From positions 2,206,001 to 2,270,000 of the forward strand of contig NZ_CP023865.1 of assembly GCF_003711105.1 (NCBI RefSeq): a stretch of 64,000 nt of DNA, written 5' to 3'. A program made the position numbers and the translations under genes. Below are positions 44,221 through 51,921 of the stretch, piece after piece. How positions within the stretch are numbered: position 1 is the stretch's first letter; each line of letters begins with the position of its first letter. The notes beneath the pieces are model-generated. The model saw only the letters and a program-made list of their open reading frames with translations. It was not told where the DNA came from and did not search any database. This DNA is from Actinoplanes teichomyceticus ATCC 31121. GTDB lineage: Bacteria; Actinomycetota; Actinomycetes; Mycobacteriales; Micromonosporaceae.

Positions 44221-45144
44221 TCAGCGGGTGAGCCGGGCCTCGGCGGGACGCACCGCGTCCGGGAGCCGCACCGGCCGGTCGGCGGGAACCAGCAGCACCG
44301 GGCAGAGCCCGGGGCGCCGCTCCGGGCGCCCGGCCGGGACGCCGATGAGGTCGCCGAGCCGGCCACGGCCCCCGGTCCCGGCCACCAGCAGCCGGGCCCG
44401 CCGCGACGCCCGGGCGAGGGTGTACGGCACGTCGACGTCCGGGATGACCAACCGTTCCACGGTGACTCGCGGGAACCGCCCGGACCATTCCACCAGAGCG
44501 GCGGCCAGCGGCTCCGGCACCTGCTCGGCACCGTCGCCGTCCGCGCGCACCGGGAACGGGTGCCGGGCCCACCGGTCCGGCGACGGCTGCCGGGCGTGCA
44601 CCACGACCAGGTGCGCGCCGGTCAGCGCGGCCTGCGCGAACGCGTACCCGACGGCGGCCTCGGCGGGACGGCCGGAAACGCCCAGGACGACGGGGCCCCG
44701 CTCCGGGACCTGCCCGCGGTGCACCAGCAGCGGGCCGGGGCAGGCACGGGCCAGCAGGCGAGCCGTCGTACCCCAGTCCGGCCGGCCGAACTTCCCGTCC
44801 CGATGGCCGATCACCAGCATCTCGGCGTTCCGCGAGCAGTCGATCAGCGCGTCGGCGGGATCGCCGGCGCACAGCCGGGTCTGCACGGTGAGCCCGGGCC
44901 GGCCGGTGGCGGCGTGCTGGGCGGCGAGCGCCAGCACCCGCCCGCCCTCCGCGGGGCCCGGATGCGGGCCCGGCAGGCGGAACCGGCCGCGGTAGTGCCC
45001 CGGCCAGGCGTGCACGATGAGCAGCCGCGCCGAGCGGCGGGTGGCCTCGGCGGCCGCCAGCTCGACGATCGCCGGGCTGTGCGTGGTGCCGTCGATGCCG
45101 GCCACGACCGTACGGTCGTCCCCGGACGGGCGAGGCTTTCCCAT
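44221..45144 (-). CDS. Tandem-domain universal stress protein, degenerate ATP loops
   Basis: The 307-residue product has two Usp-like domains: TVVAGIDGTTHSPAIVELAA with loop GHRDGKFGRPDWGTTARLL, and VVLGVSGRPAEAAVGYAFAQ with loop GTGGRGRLGDLIGVPAG. The first lacks the second Gly, and the second lacks the terminal G-S, so ATP binding may be impaired. The start ATG at 45144 is in GGGAAAGCC context with a weak site. Confidence 0.8.
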   Translation of the reverse strand: MGKPRPSGDDRTVVAGIDGTTHSPAIVELAAAEATRRSARLLIVHAWPGHYRGRFRLPGPHPGPAEGGRVLALAAQHAATGRPGLTVQTRLCAGDPADALIDCSRNAEMLVIGHRDGKFGRPDWGTTARLLARACPGPLLVHRGQVPERGPVVLGVSGRPAEAAVGYAFAQAALTGAHLVVVHARQPSPDRWARHPFPVRADGDGAEQVPEPLAAALVEWSGRFPRVTVERLVIPDVDVPYTLARASRRARLLVAGTGGRGRLGDLIGVPAGRPERRPGLCPVLLVPADRPVRLPDAVRPAEARLTR

Positions 45145-45443
45145 GACTCAACGGTACGAAAGTTTCCCGGGATCGGGGCACGGTCCGCGGTCCCGTCCGG
45201 CGCTCCGGAGTCCCCGCGCCGCCTCGCCGCCCGGATCGGCCGGCGACTCGCCGACCCGCCGGCCGCGGCCGTGGTCACCGCGCCGGGACACCGGCCGGGT
45301 CGGGAACGGCTCGAAGCCCTGCCCGGGCGCCGCTTCGGCGGTTATATGGGAGTAAGGAGCGCCGGCAGCGCCGTCGCTGCCCCGGTCCCGGGGCGCCGCT
45401 TCGTTCCCGACGCGCACAGCGCCGATGAGGTCGGGAGGCTGCC

Positions 45444-46340
45444 ATGAGCGACCTGAGCAACTTCAGAGTGGAGCGGGAGGCCCGGAACCGGGCGGGCGCC
45501 CCGCGCCGGACCGCGCCGTACAGCGAGGCGGTCAACCGCTACCTCGGCTTCCCCTCGTACGTGGACCCGTACGCCCCGATTTCCGCGCCGGCGGTCGCGG
45601 CCGGGGAGGCGGCCGGCGCCGGGCCGGTCGTCGTCGGGGTGGACGACCACCCGAGCGGTCACGTCGCGGTCGACCTGGCGGCGATCGAGGCCGGGGTACG
45701 CGGGGCCGGGCTGCTGATCCTGCACGCCGGCCCGCTGGCCCGCGACGCCGGGGTGCTGGACCGGCTGACCGAGCGGGTGCACGGCTTCCTCCCGAGGGTG
45801 GCGGTGACCACCCGGCTCAGCGGCGGCACGGGCGCCGCCGAGGCGCTGCTGTCCGAGGCGGGCCGCGCCGACCTGATCGTGGTCGGGCACCGGCACGGGG
45901 CCGCCTGGGGCCTGTTGGGGCTCAGCGTGGCCGACCGGGTCGCGGCCCGGCATCCCGGCCCGGTTCTGGTGGTACGGGTTCCCGGCTGGCCGCCCGGACC
46001 GGAGCTGGCAACCCCGCCCCTGGTCGTCGGCGTCGACGGGTCGGCGGCGGCCTCCCGGGCGGCGGACTTCGCCGTCGCGGAGGCGCGAATCCGCGGCTGC
46101 GACGTCACCCTCGTGCACGTCACCCGGCAGCCCAGCGAGCGGCCGAACTGGACGGACCGGTGCGGCGGTGTCGCGGTGCACAACCGCACCGTGGCCGGCG
46201 ACCCGGCGAGCGAGCTCGTGGCCGCCTCCGCCCACGCCACCGCGATCGTGCTCGGCCGCGACCGGCGGCACACCAGGCTGGGGCCGGTGAGCCGGGCGGT
46301 CCTGCACCACGCGTGCTGCCCGGTCTTCTTCACCGGGTGA
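45444..46340 (+). CDS. Tandem-domain universal stress protein, paralogue of the gene at 39726
   Basis: The ATG follows TCGGGAGGCTGCC. The 298-residue product has the same N-terminal leader (EAVNRYLGFPSYVDPYAPIS) as the 39726 gene, then VVGVDDHPSGHVAVDLAAIE. The domain-1 loop is VGHRHGAAWGLLGLSVADRV, and domain 2 has GRDRRHTRLGPVSRAVLHHA. Both depart from the ATP consensus in the same way as the paralogue. This suggests the pair has a shared altered ligand; inference. Confidence 0.85.
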   Translation: MSDLSNFRVEREARNRAGAPRRTAPYSEAVNRYLGFPSYVDPYAPISAPAVAAGEAAGAGPVVVGVDDHPSGHVAVDLAAIEAGVRGAGLLILHAGPLARDAGVLDRLTERVHGFLPRVAVTTRLSGGTGAAEALLSEAGRADLIVVGHRHGAAWGLLGLSVADRVAARHPGPVLVVRVPGWPPGPELATPPLVVGVDGSAAASRAADFAVAEARIRGCDVTLVHVTRQPSERPNWTDRCGGVAVHNRTVAGDPASELVAASAHATAIVLGRDRRHTRLGPVSRAVLHHACCPVFFTG

Positions 46341-46688
46341 GCGCGGGCCGGCAACCACCGGCCCCGGGCGCCCGGCCGCCCTGGCCGGTCCCGCCCCGCC
46401 GGCCGGATGGCGGCCGCGCCCGGCCGGTTCGCGGCCGGAACGGTCATCGGGTCGGTTTCTTGCGGAGCGTGTGTGGAGGCGGCCCGCCGGGTTCGCGGCC
46501 GGAACGGTCATCGGGTCGGTTTCTTGCGGAGCGTGTGTGGAGGCGGCCCGCCGGGTTCGCGGCCGGAACGGTGACCGGGCCGGTTCTCGCGGCGGCGCGT
46601 GTGCGGCGGCCGCCCGGCCGGACGTTTTTCGCTGTTCGCCCCGCCGCCGCGAGTCCATGCCGAGCGGGGTCCGGCAGGAGCAGGATAG
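46341..46688. other. Intergenic space with a 64-bp minisatellite
   Basis: A 348-bp gap between a Usp gene and a small membrane protein gene, mostly the repeat at 46426-46620. Short open frames in the repeat have no family resemblance. Confidence 0.4.
46426..46620. repeat. 64-bp tandem repeat, two copies plus a diverged third
   Basis: Copies start at 46426 and 46490 (GGTTCGCGGCCGGAACGGTC...) and are almost identical. A third from 46554 matches for about 22 bp and then drifts. Confidence 0.88.
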
Positions 46689-46976
46689 GTGGTGAAGGGG
46701 GTGATCCTCATGCTGTTCCTGACGGTGTTCATGCTGATGATGGTGGTCGTCGGCATCCTGGCCATGTGGCCCGTCTGCGAGTCGGCGAAGGCGTCGGACG
46801 GCGAGGCGAATGGCGATGCCGGATCTGACGACGCCGCACAGCAGCCGACGACCCTGGAGGGCGCGCTGACCGCACAGCTTCTCCGCGGCGAGATCAACCG
46901 CCGGCAGTATCGGCACGAGCTGGAGCGGCTGGCCGCCCGTGACGACGAGGCACATCCGCTGACGGCGCCCAACTAG
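46689..46976 (+). CDS. Small membrane protein with SHOCT-like C-terminus
   Basis: The GTG at 46689 is favoured, with AGGAGCAGGATAG upstream. The 95-residue product has one N-terminal membrane helix (GVILMLFLTVFMLMMVVVGI), a polar linker, then LEGALTAQLLRGEINRRQYR, the SHOCT-type short helical motif. SHOCT-like tails are common in small actinobacterial membrane proteins; role unknown. It sits in the Usp island. Confidence 0.65.
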   Translation: MVKGVILMLFLTVFMLMMVVVGILAMWPVCESAKASDGEANGDAGSDDAAQQPTTLEGALTAQLLRGEINRRQYRHELERLAARDDEAHPLTAPN

Positions 46977-47031
46977 AGGCGGCCGCGGCGCCCGGACCGA
47001 TGGGCCGTCCCGGTCCGGGCGCGACGGCGCC

Positions 47032-47172
47032 CGTGCTCGACACACGCCGCCCGTGCTCGACACGCGCCGACGGGTGCGACAAGCGCCGACCGTGTTCGAC
47101 ACGCGCCGACCGCGCCTGACAGGCGCCGACCGCGCCTGACAGGCGCCGACCGCGCTTGACACGCGCCGACCC
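47032..47172. repeat. About 20-bp tandem repeat, six to seven copies
   Basis: The unit ACGCGCCGACCGCGCCTGAC recurs at 47101, 47121 and 47141, with diverged copies from 47041 to 47100 and a last half at 47161. It lies between a convergent SHOCT-like gene and a leftward Usp gene. Confidence 0.85.
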
Positions 47173-47193
47173 GGCTGGGACCCGGCCGCGGGC

Positions 47194-48027
47194 TCAGACG
47201 CGGGCGCTCTCCGCCGGGGCCGCGGGCGCCTCGACCCTGGTGCCCGAGCGCGGCCGGGAGGCGCCACGTACCACCACGATCGGTCCGCGACCGTGGTGCA
47301 GCAGCGTCTGCGCGACCGAGCCGAGCAGGCCGTGGTACGGCTGCCGGCCGCGGGCGCCCACGACGATCAGCGACGACTCCTGCGATTCGCGGCGCAGCAC
47401 CGCGGTCGGATCCCCGCCGAGCACACGGACCTGCGCCTGCACCCCCCGCTTGAGCGCCCGCGTGGCGACCACCTCGTCGAGCTCGCGGTCCCGGTCCTCG
47501 CCGACGTGGATCACGAGCAGGCCGGTCCGCCGGCTCGCGGCCTCGTCGAACGCGAAGTCGAGCAACGGGTCCGGCGCCCCGGCGCCGTCCACCCCGACCA
47601 GGATCGGACCGGCCGGGGCCGGCGCGGCCCGGGTCACCATGACGGTGCCGAAGGAGCGTGCCGCGATCTGCACCGCGACCGCGTCGGCCGGCAGGCAGAC
47701 CTGGTCGTTCAGGCCGCCGTCGCCGATGACGGTCAGCTCGGCGTGGCGGCACCGGCGCAGCAGCCCGGTCACCGGGTAGCCCTCCACGAGCTCGGTGACG
47801 ATCGCCAGGCCGGGCGCCGTCGCGGTGGCCGTGGCCACGGCTTGCTGGAGCAGGTCACCGGCGGCTCTCGGATGGTCGGTCGTGCAGGGCGGGCAGTTGA
47901 TCGCGTGCACCAGGTGGAGCGGACATCCGCGAGTGGCGGCCTCCCGCGCGGCCGCCTCGACCGCGCGGCAACTGGCCGGCGAGCCGCTCACACCGGCGAT
48001 GACTGGTGGTGAGGACGAGGGATTCAT
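47194..48027 (-). CDS. Tandem-domain universal stress protein, first domain degenerate
   Basis: The ATG at 48027 follows GGAGGTGAACCC. The 277-residue product has VIAGVSGSPASCRAVEAAAR for the first domain, whose loop GDGGLNDQVCLPADAVAVQI lacks the motif. The second domain has GARGRQPYHGLLGSVAQTLL, close to consensus but one residue short. Two Cys (INCPPC) form a CxxC in the first domain. Confidence 0.82.
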   Translation of the reverse strand: MNPSSSPPVIAGVSGSPASCRAVEAAAREAATRGCPLHLVHAINCPPCTTDHPRAAGDLLQQAVATATATAPGLAIVTELVEGYPVTGLLRRCRHAELTVIGDGGLNDQVCLPADAVAVQIAARSFGTVMVTRAAPAPAGPILVGVDGAGAPDPLLDFAFDEAASRRTGLLVIHVGEDRDRELDEVVATRALKRGVQAQVRVLGGDPTAVLRRESQESSLIVVGARGRQPYHGLLGSVAQTLLHHGRGPIVVVRGASRPRSGTRVEAPAAPAESARV

Positions 48028-48419
48028 GGGTTCACCTCCGGAGCCGTGCCGTCGGCCCAGTCGTCAACTCCGACCGTAACCGGTCAGTGACGCTGCGTAC
48101 AGTGTTGGGCTGCTCCGGATGCCCGGGACCCGCGTCGTGGCGGTGCGGTTCGCGGTGGGTGGCGGGATCGGCTCGGGGGGGGGGATGGGCGGCCCCGGGG
48201 GATGGGCGACCCGGGGGGATGGGCGGCCCCGGGGGGATGGGCGGCCCCGGGGGGCGGGCGGCCCCGGCGGGTGGGCGGCCCCGGCGGGTGGGTGCCCCGG
48301 GGGATGGGAGGCCCCGGGGGATGGGCGGCCCCGGGGGTGACGGGCAGGCGGCCGCCGGCCGGCCGGTGCTGGTCGAGTCCCTCCGGCTCGGCGGCGAGGA
48401 CTCGACCGGGCCGGTCGGC
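48028..48419. other. Intergenic space dominated by G-rich repeats
   Basis: A 392-bp gap between two leftward genes. The left part is plain leader for the Usp gene; the rest is the G-run repeat at 48183-48336. Confidence 0.4.
48183..48336. repeat. G-run tandem repeat, about eight to nine units of 18-19 bp
   Basis: Variants of GGATGGGCGGCCCCGGGG repeat without gaps. Each unit has a run of four to six G on the plus strand and GGCCCCGG palindromes. Confidence 0.85.
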
Positions 48420-48878
48420 TCAGCTGGTCTGTCTCGGGGCCGCGGTGGACTCGCTGGCCTTGAGGATCGACGCGGCGGCCACACCGAGCACCATGATCAA
48501 GGCGCCGCTGACCACATTGTTGATCATGATTGGTGCGCTGCTGCTGGACTGCTGGATGATCCACTGCGAGACGACCACCCAGGCGCCGAGCGCGGCGGTC
48601 GCCCAGCTCAGCCGCACCATGCGCTGCGGCGCCGCGGTCAGCGCCACGGCGATCACGGCGACCGCTATGCCGAGGACGAGATTGTTGACGCGTACGGCGG
48701 GTGCGGTCAGGTCGAACCCCACCACCCACGGTGAGATGGCCAGCCACAGCCCGGCCAGCAGCGTCATGCCGTCGGTGATCACCGCTGGTCCGCTCGCGGC
48801 GGCGCGCTCGTACCGGGCCTGCATCTCGACCAGGTCGGGATGTGTCGCCAGGGGCGCGTAGTGCGTCGGGTTGCTCAT
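48420..48878 (-). CDS. SPW-repeat membrane protein
   Basis: The ATG at 48878 follows GGAGGAGGTGAAGGGA. The 152-residue product has a soluble start (HPDLVEMQARYERAAASGP) and four membrane helices. The first helix carries LAISPWVVGF, the S-P-W motif that names the family, and the third ATAALGAWVVVSQWI. SPW proteins are small membrane proteins of unknown function. It is divergent from the P1B-5 ATPase gene. Confidence 0.8.
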   Translation of the reverse strand: MSNPTHYAPLATHPDLVEMQARYERAAASGPAVITDGMTLLAGLWLAISPWVVGFDLTAPAVRVNNLVLGIAVAVIAVALTAAPQRMVRLSWATAALGAWVVVSQWIIQQSSSSAPIMINNVVSGALIMVLGVAAASILKASESTAAPRQTS

Positions 48879-49185
48879 TCCCTTCACCTCCTCCGAGTTT
48901 CGGTTCTCGGGTACCCCGGATCGCTGCCCGTTATGACCCATAAGCAATATTATTTCGCGTCCGCCGGGCCGGGGTGGTGGTGGATCCCAGCGCATTGTGG
49001 TCACTGTCAGTAACTGTGCCGTGGAGCTCGCCATGATGGCTGCGGCTCGGGATGAATGGCCCGCATACCAGGGTATTTCGGCGGAAACGGTGAGTGTCGC
49101 CTTAGTGATCCGGGGCTCGATGGCCCTGGGATACTGCCGTACAGAGGGAAGACTCTTACGCACAGTGACTGTCGAGGAGGCTGTG
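48879..49185. promoter_or_regulatory. Divergent promoter region between SPW and P1B-5 ATPase genes
   Basis: This 307-bp space has an AT-rich patch near 48930-48957 that includes TTATGACCCATAA (48931-48943), a 5-bp inverted repeat, and AATATTATT. It could be an operator and -10 region. No DosR-type palindrome is evident. Confidence 0.4.
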
Positions 49186-51489
49186 GTGCGGTGGTGGCGG
49201 CGCGGACAGGTGCTGGCGGTGGCGACGGTCCTGCTGCTGGCCGCCGGAACGGCGGCGTGGGCGCTGGGCGCGGCGCCGGTCGCGGCCGTGCCGTGGGTGG
49301 CCGCCACGCTGCTGGGGCTGCTGGCCTCCACCGCGACCCTGGTCGCCGCCGTGCGCGAGCGCCGGCCCAGCGTGGACGTGATCGCCTGGCTGGCGCTGGC
49401 CGGTGCGCTGGCCGTCGGGGAGGCCTTCGCCGGCGCGGTCGTCGCCGTCATGCTGGCCACCGGCGCGCTGTTGGAGGAGCGTGCCGACGCCCGGGCCCGC
49501 CGCGAGCTGAGCGCCCTGGTGGGGCGGGCGCCCCGGACGGCGCGCCGGGTCGCCGCGACCGGACCGTCCCCGGTGCCGGTCGCCGAGGCCACCGTGGGGG
49601 ACCGCCTGCTGGTCGGCTCCGGCGAGATCGTTCCCGTGGACGGCCGGCTGCTCACCGTGGCCGAGCTCGACGAGGCGGCGCTGACCGGGGAGTCCCGGCC
49701 GGTGTCGCGCGGCGTCGGCGAGGACGTACGCAGCGGTGTGGTCAACGCCGGAGCGCCCCTGGAGCTGACCGCCACCGCGACCGCCGCCGGATCCACCTAC
49801 GCCGGGGTGGTGCGCCTGGTGGAGCAGGCGCGGGCCGGCACGGCGCCGTTCGTGCGCGCCGCCGACCGGTTCGCCGTCGCGTTCGTGCCGGTCACCCTGG
49901 TGCTGGCGGCGGTCGCCGGGCTGGCCGCGGGTGACCCGGGCCGGGCCGTCGCGGTGCTGGTGGTGGCCACCCCGTGCCCGTTGCTGCTGGCCGCCCCGAT
50001 CGCGATCGTGTCCGGGCTGTCCCGGGCGGCGCGCCGGGGCGTGGTGATCAAGGGCGGCGCCGCCCTGGAGCGGCTGGCCGCGGGGCGGGTGCTGATGTTC
50101 GACAAGACCGGCACGCTGACCGTGGGACGCCCGGTGCTCACCGACGTGGTCACCGCGCCCGGCGGGCCGTCCGCCGGGGAGGTGCTGGGCTGGGCCGCCG
50201 CACTGGATGCCAGCTCGGCGCACGTGCTGGCCGCCGCGATCGTCACGGCGGCCCGCGAGCGCGGGCTGCCGCCGGGCCGCGCCCGGGACGTACGCGAGGT
50301 CCACGGCTACGGGATCGAGGGCGTCGTCGACGGCCACCGGGTCCGGCTGGGCAAGGCGTCCTGGGTCGCGGCCGGGGCCGGGCCCGCGTGGCTGCGGCAG
50401 ACCCGGCGCCGGGCCGCGCTGGACGGCTCGATCACCGTTTTCCTGGCCGTCGACGACGAGCCGGCCGGAGCGCTGCTGCTGCACGACCCGGTGCGGCCGC
50501 AGGCGCCCCGCATGATCCGGGCGCTGCGGGCCGCCGGCATCCGCCGGATGGTGCTGCTCACCGGTGACCGGGCCGACGCGGCGGAGGCGGTCGGTCACGT
50601 GGTCAGCGCGGACGCGGTGCACGCCGACTGCGACCCGGCCCACAAGCTGGCCCTGGTCCGCGCCGAGCAGCAGCGCGAGCCGACCATCATGGTCGGGGAC
50701 GGGATCAACGACGCGCCCGCGCTGGCCGCCGCCGGCGTCGGGGTGGCCCTGGCCGCCCGCGGCGCCACCGCCTCGGCGGAGGCCGCCGACGTGGTGCTGA
50801 CCGTGGACCGCATCGACGCGCTCGCCGACGCGATCCTGATCGCCCGCCGCTCCCGCTCGATCGCGCTGGTCGCGGTCCTGACCGGGATGGGCGCCTCGGT
50901 GCTGGCGATGCTCGCCGCGGCGGCCGGGTGGCTGCCGATCCCGGCCGGGGCGCTGCTGCAGGAGGCCATCGACGTCGCCGCGATCGGCATCGCGTTGACC
51001 GCGCTGCTGCCCGGGCGTACGCACACCGTGCCGATGAACGCCACCGACGCCGCCGTCGCCCGCCGCCTGTACGCCCAGCACCGCGACGTGCGGTCGCTGG
51101 TCGAGCAGGTGCGCACGGTCGCCGACGGGCTCAGCGACCCGCCGTACCGGCTGTCCGGCGTGCGCGGGCTGGTGCGCCGGCTGCAGGAGGACCTGTTGCC
51201 GCACGAGCGTGCCGAGGAGGCCGAACTGCTGCCGATCATGGCGCGGGCGCTGGGCGGCGCCGAGGCGGTCGCCGCGCTCAGCCGTACCCATGCCGAGATC
51301 GAACACCAGGTCAGCCGGCTCGCGCGTACCCTGCGGGACCTGCCGGAGACCGCCGAGCCGGAGGACGTGGTCGACGTGCGGCGGCTGCTCTACGGCCTCT
51401 ACGCGATCCTGTGCCTGCACAACGCGCAGGAGGAGGAGGACGCGTTCAGCCTGGTCCCCGACGAGCCCCGGGAACCGGCCGCGGTGTGA
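49186..51489 (+). CDS. P1B-5-type metal-transporting ATPase with C-terminal hemerythrin domain
   Basis: The GTG at 49186 sits after GAGGAGG; longer in-frame starts lack such a site. The 767-residue product lacks an N-terminal HMA domain. It has the membrane motif ATPCPLLLAAPIAI (T-P-C, residues 262-264), the phosphorylation site FDKTGTLT (Asp 306) and GDGINDAPAL. The last 130 residues are a hemerythrin-like bundle with LLPHERAEEAELLP, THAEIEHQVSRLA and LCLHNAQEEEDAF, the His/Glu set that holds a di-iron site. TPC plus a hemerythrin tail is the P1B-5 signature; the rhizobial Nia in this class exports Ni and Fe. Expected here: metal efflux with O2- or redox-sensing control. The gene is at the right end of the Usp island. 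Confidence 0.88.
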   Translation: MRWWRRGQVLAVATVLLLAAGTAAWALGAAPVAAVPWVAATLLGLLASTATLVAAVRERRPSVDVIAWLALAGALAVGEAFAGAVVAVMLATGALLEERADARARRELSALVGRAPRTARRVAATGPSPVPVAEATVGDRLLVGSGEIVPVDGRLLTVAELDEAALTGESRPVSRGVGEDVRSGVVNAGAPLELTATATAAGSTYAGVVRLVEQARAGTAPFVRAADRFAVAFVPVTLVLAAVAGLAAGDPGRAVAVLVVATPCPLLLAAPIAIVSGLSRAARRGVVIKGGAALERLAAGRVLMFDKTGTLTVGRPVLTDVVTAPGGPSAGEVLGWAAALDASSAHVLAAAIVTAARERGLPPGRARDVREVHGYGIEGVVDGHRVRLGKASWVAAGAGPAWLRQTRRRAALDGSITVFLAVDDEPAGALLLHDPVRPQAPRMIRALRAAGIRRMVLLTGDRADAAEAVGHVVSADAVHADCDPAHKLALVRAEQQREPTIMVGDGINDAPALAAAGVGVALAARGATASAEAADVVLTVDRIDALADAILIARRSRSIALVAVLTGMGASVLAMLAAAAGWLPIPAGALLQEAIDVAAIGIALTALLPGRTHTVPMNATDAAVARRLYAQHRDVRSLVEQVRTVADGLSDPPYRLSGVRGLVRRLQEDLLPHERAEEAELLPIMARALGGAEAVAALSRTHAEIEHQVSRLARTLRDLPETAEPEDVVDVRRLLYGLYAILCLHNAQEEEDAFSLVPDEPREPAAV

Positions 51490-51548
51490 GCGGGCGCAGG
51501 GCGGCTTTCCGCCGGCTCACCCGCGGCACGCCGGCCCGGCCGGTCGGG

Positions 51549-51745
51549 TCAGGACAGCCACGGTGCGAAAAGTTCCGGGTCGGCGACGAATCCGCTGAAC
51601 CTGACGGCCGGTACAGGTACGGCCGGCGCTGCTGCCGGGTCACCGTGAAGCCCACGGCGCCGCCAGACTCGGGGGTCTCGTCCGGGGCCAGGCACGGCAA
51701 CAGCGGCACGGTCGTCTCGTCCGCCTCGACCACTGCCGCGGTCAT
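51549..51745 (-). pseudogene. Decayed VOC/glyoxalase-like gene
   Basis: From the ATG at 51745, with GGAGGG upstream, the frame reads VPLLPCLAPDETPESGGAVG and FTVTRQQRRPYLY, a recognisable start of a bleomycin-resistance/VOC domain (normally VPLLPC...DE...FYRALGF). After RPYLY the sense continues in another frame (VRFSGFVADPELFAPWLS) to a stop at 51549. The aromatic-rich helix of the family is gone, and the remainder is far too short. It therefore looks like a frameshifted and truncated remnant. Confidence 0.45.
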
Positions 51746-51865
51746 GTCCAGCACCCTCCCCCGTGCAGCGGCATCGGCGAGGCCGGAGTTCTCCGGAAAC
51801 CGGACCCAGGCGCACACGGGTCGGTACGAAGCGGCGTTCAGCTGGGGCGACGGCGCCCGGTGCGG

Positions 51866-51904
51866 GGAGACGCAAGCCGCGCGCACCGCACGGCTTGCGT
51901 CTCC
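51866..51904. terminator. Hairpin terminator downstream of the GH3 gene
   Basis: A perfect 14-bp stem GGAGACGCAAGCCG / CGGCTTGCGTCTCC with an 11-nt loop, 18 bp beyond the GH3 stop. Confidence 0.75.
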
Positions 51905-51921
51905 TCATGCCCGGCGGGAGG

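Noticed and set aside
38429..49185. Search for DosR-type palindromes upstream of the Usp genes
   Set aside because: Only partial GGGAC...GGCC-like matches (for example near 38490 and 39620); none is a clean palindrome, so no site is claimed.
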